Assembly: GCA_963763085.1 (NCBI GenBank)
Contig: CAVXNB010000008.1
Location: 124,001-188,000, forward strand
DNA from: CAVXNB01 sp963763085
GTDB taxonomy: Bacteria > Actinomycetota > Acidimicrobiia > Acidimicrobiales > Bog-793
Reading direction: 5' to 3'
Length of the DNA stretch: 64,000 nt
The position numbers were made by a program, and so were the translations under genes. Below, one piece after another: positions 42,660 to 50,319 of this stretch (within the stretch, counting starts at the first letter, position 1; the number at the start of each line of letters is the position of its first letter). The notes beneath the pieces were generated by a model. The model worked only from the letters and a program-made list of their open reading frames with translations. It was not told the DNA's origin and ran no database searches.

Positions 42660-43485
42660 TCAGCTCAACTGCTCGCGGCGGCCAAGCGAGATCCTGTCAG
42701 TGGCGACTCGTGACAGCCGATGGGTATCGACCAGCCGCTCGACGAGATCAGGGGGGAAGTACCACTTCCAGCTGAACCAGCGCCGGAGCTCGCGCTCTTG
42801 TGCGATCACGGCGGCGCGCACGCCGGCGATGATGATCTCTTCCAAAGCTCGCGGGATGTCCTGATCGGAGAGTGGCTCCGGCACGATCTGGTCGTATCGA
42901 GCGAGCTCGCTCGAGTGGAGGTGGCCTGGTTGTTCATCCGCGGGGAGCACGACTTGACGGCTGACGATTGCGCCGCAGCGTTCGAGCGGATAGCGAATCG
43001 CCTTCAGCTCTCGAGGAACTAGACCCAGTTCTTCCTGGAGCGTCTCGAGGGTCGACGGACCGCCACTTGCAAGGTGCCCGAGGAGCCGCCGCGTTTCGCG
43101 ATCGCCTCCGTCCAGTCTCGTGAGCTCAGCTCTGCAGATCGGATCGACAATTGCGAGAGTCGTCGCGGGTCAGGAAGAGACTCTTGCCCACGTGGATCTT
43201 GAGTACCGTGATGCCGGGAAGCTCGGCGAGCTCTCCCGCCCATGAGTACTTGGTCTTCGGCCACGAAGCGAAGCCGTGACCACCCTGACGATACGGCTCC
43301 TCGTGACACGCCTCGAAAAGACTTGGCAACGAGCAGTCGGGAGTTCGCGTGAGCAGTCCTCGGTCGGCCAGAAACGCTGCCGATTCCTCGAGGCTCTGCA
43401 GGGCCCTGTCAGTGGTGAGCCGGCACTCGTAGGCGCGGCGATGCTCGAGGTCCGATGGCGCTTGCGAGCCGGGCAGATTCGTCAT
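42660..43485 (-). CDS. AlkZ-related winged-helix protein (one frameshift)
   Basis: About 275 residues when a single frame break near 43140-43160 is corrected. The N-terminal half has AFLADRGLL, LPSLFEACHEEP and FASWPKTKYSWAGELAELPG; the C-terminal half has PICRAELTRLDGGDRETRRL, TLETLQEELGLVPRELKAIR (winged-helix style), IIIAGVRAAVIAQERELRRW and FSWKWYFPPDLVERLV. It recalls proteins annotated as related to AlkZ/YcaQ interstrand-crosslink glycosylases, but it lacks an obvious QxQ catalytic motif. Function uncertain. Confidence 0.55.
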
Positions 43486-43690
43486 CGTCGATCCCCTTGA
43501 CTTGGCTCTTGGAACCAGGAATCACGGAGCATTACCACCTCTTGGCCGTGTCGTCCGTTTCAGCGGGCGCTCGAGGGTCCCCGCTGCGTCCGACTACTGG
43601 GTGTCGCCGCCAGGCCCGAAACGTAGCGATGAGTTTCGACGGGTCGAGCCGTCAGAGCAGGTAGCGTCCCGGTCAACCGGAGGAGAAGGC

Positions 43691-44227
43691 ATGCGCAAGG
43701 TGGTGTTGTACGAGCTGCTGTCCCTCGATGGCGTGGCCGAGGACCCGGACAAGTTCGTCATCGACTGGGACGAGGAGATGGGTGCCAACCTCGCCGCTGT
43801 CATCGCCACCCAGGACGCGGTCATTCTCGGGCGTCGCAGCTATGACGAGTGGTCTGAGTTCTGGCCGGACAGCGAGATCGAGCCATTCGCAACGTTCATC
43901 AACGACGTCGCAAAGTACGTCGCATCTTCGACACCTCTCGGGCGGCAGTGGCACAACGCGACAGCGATCGAAGGCGGGTTGGTCCAGTTCGTGCAGAACC
44001 TCAAGAATTCGTCTGGCGGTGACATTGGCGTCCACGCCAGCATCTCGGTCGCCCAAGCGCTGCTCGCAGCGGACACCATCGACGAAGTACGGCTCGTCGT
44101 CGCACCGGCGATCGCTGGCCGTGGGCGACGTCTCTTGGACGGACTGCCGCCGATTCGCCTCGAGTCACTCCGAATTGCGACGTCGCCCAGCGGTTACCTG
44201 CTCGCTGACTATCGCATCTCGCGGTGA
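43691..44227 (+). CDS. RibD C-terminal/dihydrofolate reductase-fold protein
   Basis: Protein of 178 residues: VVLYELLSLDGVAEDPDKF, VILGRRSYDEWSEFWPDS (NADPH-pocket pattern), DIGVHASISVAQALLAA and LVVAPAIAGRGRRLLDGLPP. The family binds NADPH but usually is not the housekeeping DHFR; the substrate is unknown. ATG 43691 has AGGAGAAGG upstream. One of three proteins of this fold in the window (others at 53784 and 54574). Confidence 0.85.
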   Translation: MRKVVLYELLSLDGVAEDPDKFVIDWDEEMGANLAAVIATQDAVILGRRSYDEWSEFWPDSEIEPFATFINDVAKYVASSTPLGRQWHNATAIEGGLVQFVQNLKNSSGGDIGVHASISVAQALLAADTIDEVRLVVAPAIAGRGRRLLDGLPPIRLESLRIATSPSGYLLADYRISR

Positions 44228-44242
44228 CTGGGGGCGCCTCGA

Positions 44243-44470
44243 TCAGACGAGCGGGTCGAACATGAACTCCCGCACCTCTTGCGCACAGCGGCAGGCGGCC
44301 GCGATTTTTGCGGCCCACTCGAGAGCAGCCTCGCGTGTGGGCACGTCGACGACGGTGACGCCTCCCCACAGCTCCTTGGTTTTTGGGTAGGTGCCGGCGG
44401 TGACCGTCCCGTCACCGGCTACCATGGCGGGCTCCACCTCCTCGTCCAGCCCGCCGGCGAAGAGGTACAC
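44243..44470 (-). pseudogene. YCII-like protein, N-terminus missing
   Basis: The remaining 75 residues match the C-terminal part of a YCII/PhnB-like family: LFAGGLDEEVEPAMVAGDGT, KELWGGVTVVDVPTREAALEW and AACRCAQEVREFM. The first strand and helix of the domain (about 25 residues) are absent; the open frame continues upstream for about 18 more codons to a stop but gives no start or typical N-terminus. The lost part would lie where the GntR promoter now is. Probably a 5'-truncated gene. Confidence 0.6.
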
Positions 44471-44529
44471 ACCGGCATCTTTGGCGTCCTGGTTTCCTCG
44501 TGCTCCGGCAGCCTCTCACCTCGGAGTAC

Positions 44530-44565
44530 TTGCCGAATCTGTCCTGACGTACTAATACAGTGGGA
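44530..44565 (+). promoter_or_regulatory. Probable leaderless promoter of the GntR-ABC operon
   Basis: TTGCCG (44530-44535), 17-nt spacer, TAATAC (44553-44558), then 6 nt to ATG 44565, so transcription would begin at about the start codon. The -10 region includes an imperfect inverted repeat (CTGACGTA/TAATACAG, 44544-44560), a plausible site for the YtrA-type GntR regulator it drives. Confidence 0.6.
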
Positions 44566-44981
44566 TGGACGAAGCTCCTCTGATCCGCTTCCGACTCGAT
44601 CCGCGCTCGGGCGTCGCCCCCTATCGGCAGCTTGTCGATCAGGTCCGCCAGGCCGTCAGCCTCGGGCTACTGCATCCGGGTGACCAGCTCCCGTCGGTAC
44701 GGGAGGTCGTCGGACAAGTCCCCATCAACCCCAATACGGTGCATCGGGCCTATCGCGATCTCGAACAGGCTGGCGTCGTCGCCGGTCGCCCGGGGGTCGG
44801 CACATTCGTCGTCGGGGCTGCCTCATCGGCCACCACTCCCGAGCACCTCAAGGAGCTGTCAGTCGAACTTCGAAAGTGGGTGGACAAGGCGCGACGCGCC
44901 GGGCTCGATGATGAGAGCATCTCGGCGCTCATAGTCGCCACGATAAACGTCGGGCCGGACGTCTTCTCGGCTGCGAAATGA
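44565..44981 (+). CDS. GntR-family regulator, YtrA subfamily
   Basis: Protein of 138 residues: IRFRLDPRSGVAPYRQLVDQ, winged helix HPGDQLPSVREVVGQVPINP...NTVHRAYRDLEQAGVV and GRPGVGTFV. The short C-terminal dimerisation tail (no effector domain) is that of the YtrA subgroup, which controls neighbouring ABC transporters. Its stop overlaps the ABC ATPase start by four bases (ATGA). Likely represses its own operon until a cell-envelope signal appears. Confidence 0.88.
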   Translation: MDEAPLIRFRLDPRSGVAPYRQLVDQVRQAVSLGLLHPGDQLPSVREVVGQVPINPNTVHRAYRDLEQAGVVAGRPGVGTFVVGAASSATTPEHLKELSVELRKWVDKARRAGLDDESISALIVATINVGPDVFSAAK

Positions 44982-45877
44982 GCGCGACGTCTGCTCTTGA
45001 GACCGTCGGTCTCGGCAAACGGTACGGCCACACATGGGGGCTCCGGGACTGCTCCTTCGCTATCCCGCCCGGGCGCATCGCCGCGCTCGTCGGACCGAAC
45101 GGCTCAGGCAAATCGACCCTGCTTCGGATGGCCGTTGGCATCACTCGGCCGACGACCGGGCAGGTCCGCGTCTTCGGTCACTCGCCTGCTGAGCAGGCGG
45201 AAGAAGTCTTGCGGCGCATCGGCTACCTCGATCAGGAGCGCCCCCTCTACCGCTCGTTCAAGGTAGGTGAGATGCTCCGATTCGGCGAGAAGTTGAATCC
45301 CAGCTGGGATTCGGCAACGGCTCGTCACTATCTCGCGGACCTCAACATTCCCGTCGAGTCGCGAGTGGGCAACCTCTCAATAGGCCAGCAGGCGCAGGTC
45401 GCGCTCACGATGTGCTTGGCGAAGCGCCCCGAGTTGCTATTGCTCGACGAGCCGGTCGCGGCGCTCGACCCGCTCGCCCGTGAGGTCTTGATGCAGATCC
45501 TCCTGCAAGCGGTCGTCCAAGACGGGACGACCGTACTCCTGTCTTCGCACGCGATCGCGGATCTGGCGATGATTTGCGACTACGTGATAATCCTCTCCGC
45601 GGCGCGCGTAAGCGTGGCCGACGACCTCGATTATGTACTCGCCAGTCATCGCCTGCTGGTCGGGGCGCGCGGCGCAAATGCCCCAGCGGAGGCCAACGTC
45701 ATTGCTGCCACTCACACCGAGCGCCAGACGAACCTGCTCGTCCGAGTGGAGGAGCCAATGAGCGACGGAGCGTGGAGAGTCGAAGAACCGACGCTCGAGG
45801 AGATCGTCATCGCCTACCTCAGAAGAGCTGAAGCCGGTGGCGGGCAGTCCTTGCGACTCTCCTGCAGCCGCATCTGA
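44978..45877 (+). CDS. ABC transporter ATP-binding protein
   Basis: ATPase of 299 residues. Walker A ALVGPNGSGKSTLLR, Q-loop region IGYLDQERPLY, signature NLSIGQQAQVAL, Walker B LLLLDEPVAALDPLAR and switch LLSSHAIADL. The C-terminal 70 residues are the extension usual in CcmA/YtrB-type exporters. Works with the permease downstream and is controlled by the GntR protein it overlaps. Substrate unknown; homologous operons often respond to wall-active antibiotics. Confidence 0.9.
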   Translation: MSATSALETVGLGKRYGHTWGLRDCSFAIPPGRIAALVGPNGSGKSTLLRMAVGITRPTTGQVRVFGHSPAEQAEEVLRRIGYLDQERPLYRSFKVGEMLRFGEKLNPSWDSATARHYLADLNIPVESRVGNLSIGQQAQVALTMCLAKRPELLLLDEPVAALDPLAREVLMQILLQAVVQDGTTVLLSSHAIADLAMICDYVIILSAARVSVADDLDYVLASHRLLVGARGANAPAEANVIAATHTERQTNLLVRVEEPMSDGAWRVEEPTLEEIVIAYLRRAEAGGGQSLRLSCSRI

Positions 45878-45904
45878 CACCACCGGGCAGAGGCAGATCC
45901 CTAG

Positions 45905-46867
45905 ATGATTTGGGCGACGTGGCGTATGGAACGGCCGCTCTATTTCGTCGCTGGCGGACTGCTAGTCGTGGTCGCCATCCTGCTGGCTCTCGCAGGTGCT
46001 CACCAGGAGGCTGCGTGGACCACGTTCTCGAACCTCCACTGCGGCCAACCTGGATCCAGTTCAGGCTGTATGTCGGCTGCGGATAGTTACTACGGCGCGA
46101 GCCGATTCAGCAGCACCGGTGTCGTCATCGGATTCCTCGTTCCCGGCTTGCTCGGTCTCGTGCTCGGCGCGCCCATAGTCGCGAGGGAGATCGGACAGAG
46201 CACCAACCGGCTCGCATGGACGCAGTCGATCACGAGAACCCGATGGCTCGTTCTGAAGCTCGGCGTCGGAGCGCTCGCGACAGCTGTCCTCGTCGCAGCG
46301 TTGACACCGGTGTTCCAATGGTGGACCGGAGCAGTGCAACGCGGGGACCGAATGGTGCCTCCGAACTTCGACGTTTCGGGCTTGGTACTTGTCGCCTATG
46401 CCCTCTTCGCCTTCATGCTCGGCGCTCTGCTCGGCGCACTCGTCCAGCGCACCGGTTGGGCCTTCGCACTAGGAGTCCCACTGTTTGCGGCCTTCCGGTT
46501 TCTCGAGCGCACCTACGTTCGGTCCAGTCTTGTGCCGCCTGTTTATACGTCAACGGCCCAAGTGGCGCCGTCCGATAACTGGGTGCTCAACCAGGGCTAC
46601 CTGCCGCTCGCGCAGTCGAGTCCGAGGCACGGGACCACTTGGCAGACCGGGAGCGCCGCCATGGAGAGCTGCACGAATCCCGGCGGGGGGAAGGCCGTCC
46701 ATAGCGTCCAGCACTGTGAATCCCTCCTCAGGCTCCATTACGTCGTCCAGATGCAGCCCGCGAACCACTACTGGACGCTCCAGCTTGCCGAAGCCGGGGT
46801 GTTCGTTGCCGCAGCGTGCGTGCTGTGCGTCCTCACCATCGTCGCTGTTCGTCTCTGGCGGACATGA
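45905..46867 (+). CDS. ABC transporter permease-type membrane protein
   Basis: Integral-membrane protein of 320 residues with about six hydrophobic segments (FVAGGLLVVVAILLALAG, VVIGFLVPGLLGLVLGAP, LVAYALFAFMLGALLGALV, VFVAAACVLCVLTIVAV), a large extracellular loop after segment one with two Cys, and another loop with two Cys near residue 245. ABC-2-like layout. ATG 45905 lies 27 bp after the ATPase stop. Completes the GntR-ATPase-permease operon. Confidence 0.8.
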   Translation: MIWATWRMERPLYFVAGGLLVVVAILLALAGAHQEAAWTTFSNLHCGQPGSSSGCMSAADSYYGASRFSSTGVVIGFLVPGLLGLVLGAPIVAREIGQSTNRLAWTQSITRTRWLVLKLGVGALATAVLVAALTPVFQWWTGAVQRGDRMVPPNFDVSGLVLVAYALFAFMLGALLGALVQRTGWAFALGVPLFAAFRFLERTYVRSSLVPPVYTSTAQVAPSDNWVLNQGYLPLAQSSPRHGTTWQTGSAAMESCTNPGGGKAVHSVQHCESLLRLHYVVQMQPANHYWTLQLAEAGVFVAAACVLCVLTIVAVRLWRT

Positions 46868-47172
46868 CCGGAGGGCGTTGCCTATATGCGCTGATCGTGA
46901 GATCGACCTGCGCGATCGGAGGGGAATTCGACACCTCAAGTCAGCCCGGACGGCAAGGAGAGCTCAGTGTCGGGGCACCTACTTGGAGATCGAACCGCCC
47001 ATCCGGCTGGTCAACACAGGCGTCGCTTCTCGAGAGACGTAGCCGCTTGTGAACGGGCTACTGGCGGCCCCTGGCACATCCTGAACACCCGACACCAGCA
47101 GCTTTCCGGCGGGTTCGCGACGATCGGCGGACCCGCGAGTCAGGTCGCCGTCCGGCGCCGACGCCCGTCAGG
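46868..47172. other. Intergenic region between permease and GMC oxidoreductase genes
   Basis: The genes on either side converge. No start with ribosome site, no conserved protein motif and no strong hairpin-plus-T terminator was seen. Short plus-strand open frames here have no convincing coding pattern. I see nothing to annotate. Confidence 0.5.
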
Positions 47173-48681
47173 TCATGTTGTCCGGAGCCACCGCGCAATG
47201 TGCTCCGCGACCATGATCGTCGGAAGATTCGGTGTTCCAGTCGGGACGGTTGGCATGATCGAAGCGTCGGCAACCGTTAGCCCTTCGATCCCGTGAACCG
47301 AACCACGAGCATCGGTGACCGCCCCAGTGACTGGATCCGTGCCCATCGAACACGTGCCAACAGGATGATGGAACGTCGAGACCGCGTTGCAAGCCCATGC
47401 CGCTAGTGCCGTGCGATCGCCTGTTGGCACGCTCGATCCTGGAGACAGTTCTGCTCCCGCGACGACCGCGTTGAGTGGCTCGCTGCGAGCGATCCGTTGT
47501 GCCTCCTCAAGGCCATCGAGGATCGCCTCGAGATCCTCGGGTTCGGTGAGGTGGCCGAGGTGAATGCGAGGAGCATCGATCGGATTGGTCGAGGCCAACC
47601 GGACCCATCCGCGCGAACGAGGTGCCATCAGCCCGACCACGATGCCGAACACTGCACCGCTCGGGACCTGCGTCGGGTCGACTTCGAATGGACCGGCAGT
47701 GAACATCATCAGATCGGGAGGACCAATTGGGTCCGCTGCTTTCGAATGCAAGGTCGCATGCACCCCGAAACGACTGGGGCTTTCCGACGGTTTGGTCGGC
47801 AGGTCAATTGATAGCAATGCGTGATCGGCGAGATTCGATCCGACCCCCGGTAGATCGATAACCGGTTTGATGCCGAGCCTTTCGAGCTCGGCGATTGGCC
47901 CGATGCCTGACCGGGTGAGGATGGCGGGACTCGCGTAAGTCCCGCTAGCGACCACCACCTGGTCAGCTCCAATGAGCGTTCCGTCAACGAGCCGGATCCC
48001 TGTAGCGCGAGTTCCCGTGCACTCGACGGAGCCCACCATCGTGTCTGGCTTGATGGTGAGGTTCGACCGGTTACGCGCCTCGGCGAGGTAGGTGACTGCG
48101 GTGCTCATCCGCATACCGCCTTTGGCGTTGCGCGGCGACACTCCGGCCCCGACGACGCTTGGTCGATTGTGATCCTCGACGTATCGATGCCCCGACGCGA
48201 CGGCACCGTCGAGGAATGCTGCTTGGACGGCGTTCAACTCGTTTCGTGGATGGCGGCGAATCGGGATGAGGCCATCCGAGCCGTGCCATTCATCGCTGAA
48301 ATCGGTGTCGCGCTCTAGACGGCGAAAATCTTCGAGAACGTCGGCAAAGCCCCAGCCCGAGTTGCCCATTGCGTGCCAGCCGTCGTAGTCCTCGGGAGCG
48401 CCCCGCTGGGCAAAGCACGCGTTTGTTGCTGAGCAGCCGCCCATGATTCGCGCACGCGGGACGGAGATCCCGCGGTCAAGGTCGGCGTCGGCTGTGTAAC
48501 CCCAGTCATGCTCGACCGTAGGCTGAGACGCGTCGAGGACGTCAGCTGGCAGATTGGTGATGTCCGAGTGGTCGGGGCCCGCTTCGACAAGGAGCACCTT
48601 ACGATTTGCGTCCTCGCTCAGCCGGTTCGCGAGCACGCAGCCTGCAGATCCTCCGCCGACCACGATGACGTCCCAGTTCAT
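47173..48681 (-). CDS. GMC-family FAD oxidoreductase
   Basis: Glucose-methanol-choline oxidoreductase of 502 residues. ADP-binding VVGGGSAGCVLANRLSED, LLVEAG, FAD signature RARIMGGCSATNACFAQRGAP, second signature ASGTYASPAILTRSGIGP, and the catalytic His region FHHPVGTCSMGTDPV with NLPTIMVAEHIA at the C-terminus. Resembles choline dehydrogenase/alcohol oxidases. It would oxidise an alcohol with FAD; acceptor and substrate unknown. ATG 48681 diverges from the VapBC pair (101-bp gap). Confidence 0.9.
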   Translation of the reverse strand: MNWDVIVVGGGSAGCVLANRLSEDANRKVLLVEAGPDHSDITNLPADVLDASQPTVEHDWGYTADADLDRGISVPRARIMGGCSATNACFAQRGAPEDYDGWHAMGNSGWGFADVLEDFRRLERDTDFSDEWHGSDGLIPIRRHPRNELNAVQAAFLDGAVASGHRYVEDHNRPSVVGAGVSPRNAKGGMRMSTAVTYLAEARNRSNLTIKPDTMVGSVECTGTRATGIRLVDGTLIGADQVVVASGTYASPAILTRSGIGPIAELERLGIKPVIDLPGVGSNLADHALLSIDLPTKPSESPSRFGVHATLHSKAADPIGPPDLMMFTAGPFEVDPTQVPSGAVFGIVVGLMAPRSRGWVRLASTNPIDAPRIHLGHLTEPEDLEAILDGLEEAQRIARSEPLNAVVAGAELSPGSSVPTGDRTALAAWACNAVSTFHHPVGTCSMGTDPVTGAVTDARGSVHGIEGLTVADASIMPTVPTGTPNLPTIMVAEHIARWLRTT

Positions 48682-48782
48682 TTGGGCAAAGTTAACTCAG
48701 CGCTCTGGCTGTCGGAGGGGTGCCCCTACCGCCGGGTCGCTGGCGTCCGCTGGGTGCGCCAAGCCGGGTATGCTGACATATC

Positions 48783-49010
48783 ATGAAGCGAACGACCGTC
48801 AAACTTCCGGACGACCTCGATGCTCGCCTGCGGCACGAAGCGGCGCGACGTAACACGACTGTTTCAGAGCTCACCAGAGAAGCGATCGCTGCTCACCTAG
48901 GCGGCCGGATGGCGAAGCGCCGCCTAATGGCGGCCGGCGCCGGCCACAGTGGGCACTCGGACATTTCCGAGCGAATCGAAGAGATCCTTCGAGCCGAGGT
49001 GAAGAGGTAG
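48783..49010 (+). CDS. VapB-type ribbon-helix-helix antitoxin
   Basis: Protein of 75 residues. The N-terminal 45 residues form a CopG-like ribbon-helix-helix: KRTTVKLPDDLDARLRHEA and NTTVSELTREAIAAHL. The C-terminal part (ISERIEEILRAEVKR) would wrap the toxin. ATG 48783 is 8 nt after TATGCT, a possible -10 box, so the mRNA may be leaderless. Its stop is 2 nt before the toxin frame. Expected to bind its own promoter. Confidence 0.85.
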   Translation: MKRTTVKLPDDLDARLRHEAARRNTTVSELTREAIAAHLGGRMAKRRLMAAGAGHSGHSDISERIEEILRAEVKR

Positions 49011-49012
49011 CC

Positions 49013-49420
49013 ATTCTCGTCGACGCCGGCCCTCTATACGCCTACGTCGACGCGGACGATCAGCACCACGAAGCCTGCCTCAGTCTGCTCGAAGACCATC
49101 CCGGCCCCTTGCTCGTGCCATCGCTCGTCATCACCGAAGTCGCGTACCTCCTCGAATCTCGCCTTGGCACGAACGCAGAGATCCGATTCCTCGGCGACCT
49201 TGCGACCGGCAACCTGATCGCTGAACTAGTGCCGGCCGCCGATTGGCTGCGCATCGCCGAGCTGGTCTCGACCTATCGGGATCTCCCGCTCGGCACTGTT
49301 GACGCCTCCGTCGTCGCTGCAGGTGAGCGACTCGGAATCTCCCAGCTCGCCACTCTTGATCGGCGTCACTTCACGGTCGTTCGACCAGCGCACATCGAGG
49401 CGTTTGAACTCTTGCCCTGA
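49013..49420 (+). CDS. VapC-type PIN-domain toxin with unusual start
   Basis: PIN ribonuclease of about 135 residues. Four acidic residues are visible: LVDAGPLYAYVDADD (Asp), LVITEVAYLLE (Glu), LGTVDASVVAA (Asp) and ATLDRRHFTVV (Asp). The frame is open from before 49010, but there is no ATG, GTG or TTG upstream of the first catalytic Asp. The only near-cognate choice is ATT 49013, directly after the antitoxin stop. Either ATT initiation by coupling or a base error at the stop/start junction explains this. A start at GTG 49109 would remove the first catalytic residue. Confidence 0.8.
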   Translation: MLVDAGPLYAYVDADDQHHEACLSLLEDHPGPLLVPSLVITEVAYLLESRLGTNAEIRFLGDLATGNLIAELVPAADWLRIAELVSTYRDLPLGTVDASVVAAGERLGISQLATLDRRHFTVVRPAHIEAFELLP

Positions 49421-49479
49421 CCTAGCCACAACGCCGGGACCTGGACACTGCCGGCGCTCCATCGATCCGCGGTAGTCAA

Positions 49480-49728
49480 CATGATCCGTCAGACCGGTCT
49501 TGGGCTTGGTGTTGCCGCGCTCGCCGCTGTGCTCGGCGACTTGAAAGATGGCGACGGAGAAACGGTGGTGCTGTTCACTCACGCGGACTGGCGAGAGCCT
49601 GTCGAGTTCATGCATCACTGCAGCACCAAGTGGGCCACGTTCCTCATCGGTCTGAGAAACGGCTCGAAGGCGCTGCTTTCACCACCTTTCCTGACAACGA
49701 AGTGAAGATCAGTAGCAGCTGGGGCTGA
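49480..49728 (+). pseudogene. Remnant of an SRPBCC/AHSA1 protein
   Basis: Reads DGETVVLFTHADWREPVEFM and HCSTKWATFLIGLRNG, characteristic of the C-terminal helix of AHSA1-type ligand-binding proteins. A frame change near 49670 then gives FPDNEVKISSSWG before the stop at 49726. The N-terminal two-thirds of the domain is absent. A truncated relic lying between vapC and the TfoX gene. Confidence 0.6.
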
Positions 49729-49741
49729 AGAGACCCGAGCC

Positions 49742-50080
49742 CTACTTGGCTTTTGGCGGAAGCGATCGCGCGTAGTCAACTCCGATGTTGACCCAGCGTT
49801 CGAGCTGTCGCTTCGACTTGATCGCGGGTTCGTCGACGCGAAGCCAGCCATTCATTGCTCTCCCGCGCATAACGAATCGCTCGGCATGTGGAGGGCAGAT
49901 CACTTTCTCGACTTCGTCTGGGTCACATCGCAGCAGTAGTCCACCCTGCCCGCTGGCCGCTACGGCCATGTTTCCGTTGACGAGGAAGGCCAATCCTCCG
50001 AACATCTTCCTCTCCGTGACCGCGCTTTCGTCTTGGAGAACTTCGCGGAGTCGATCAGCAAGGATTTCGTCGTAGGCCAT
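49742..50080 (-). CDS. TfoX/Sxy N-terminal domain protein
   Basis: Protein of 112 residues, the whole TfoX N-terminal domain: DEILADRLREVLQDES, VTERKMFGGLAFLVNGNMAV (family hallmark), LLLRCDPDEVEKVI and GRAMNGWLRVDE. The ending LERWVNIGVDYARSLPPK is also typical. Stand-alone versions are common in actinobacteria and have no known DNA-uptake role. ATG 50080 is a clean start. Confidence 0.85.
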   Translation of the reverse strand: MAYDEILADRLREVLQDESAVTERKMFGGLAFLVNGNMAVAASGQGGLLLRCDPDEVEKVICPPHAERFVMRGRAMNGWLRVDEPAIKSKRQLERWVNIGVDYARSLPPKAK

Positions 50081-50319
50081 AACCGCTTCCTTAGCACCGA
50101 TCGTCGTTGCGGTGCCGTTGTCTTATTCACTGGCTGGTTTCGGGCGATCGCCCAGCCCGCTCAGACAAGTATTGGATTGTACAAGTTAACGATGGAATAT
50201 CAAGAGTCGTCATCGTAAGCTGGTTGGGTGACGTCGAATGCGGCTTTCCCCGCGCTCGCGGAGCCGCGCCGCCGGGAGATGTTGATGCTCTTCTGGGGTT
50301 GACTCGTAGCATCTTGTGT

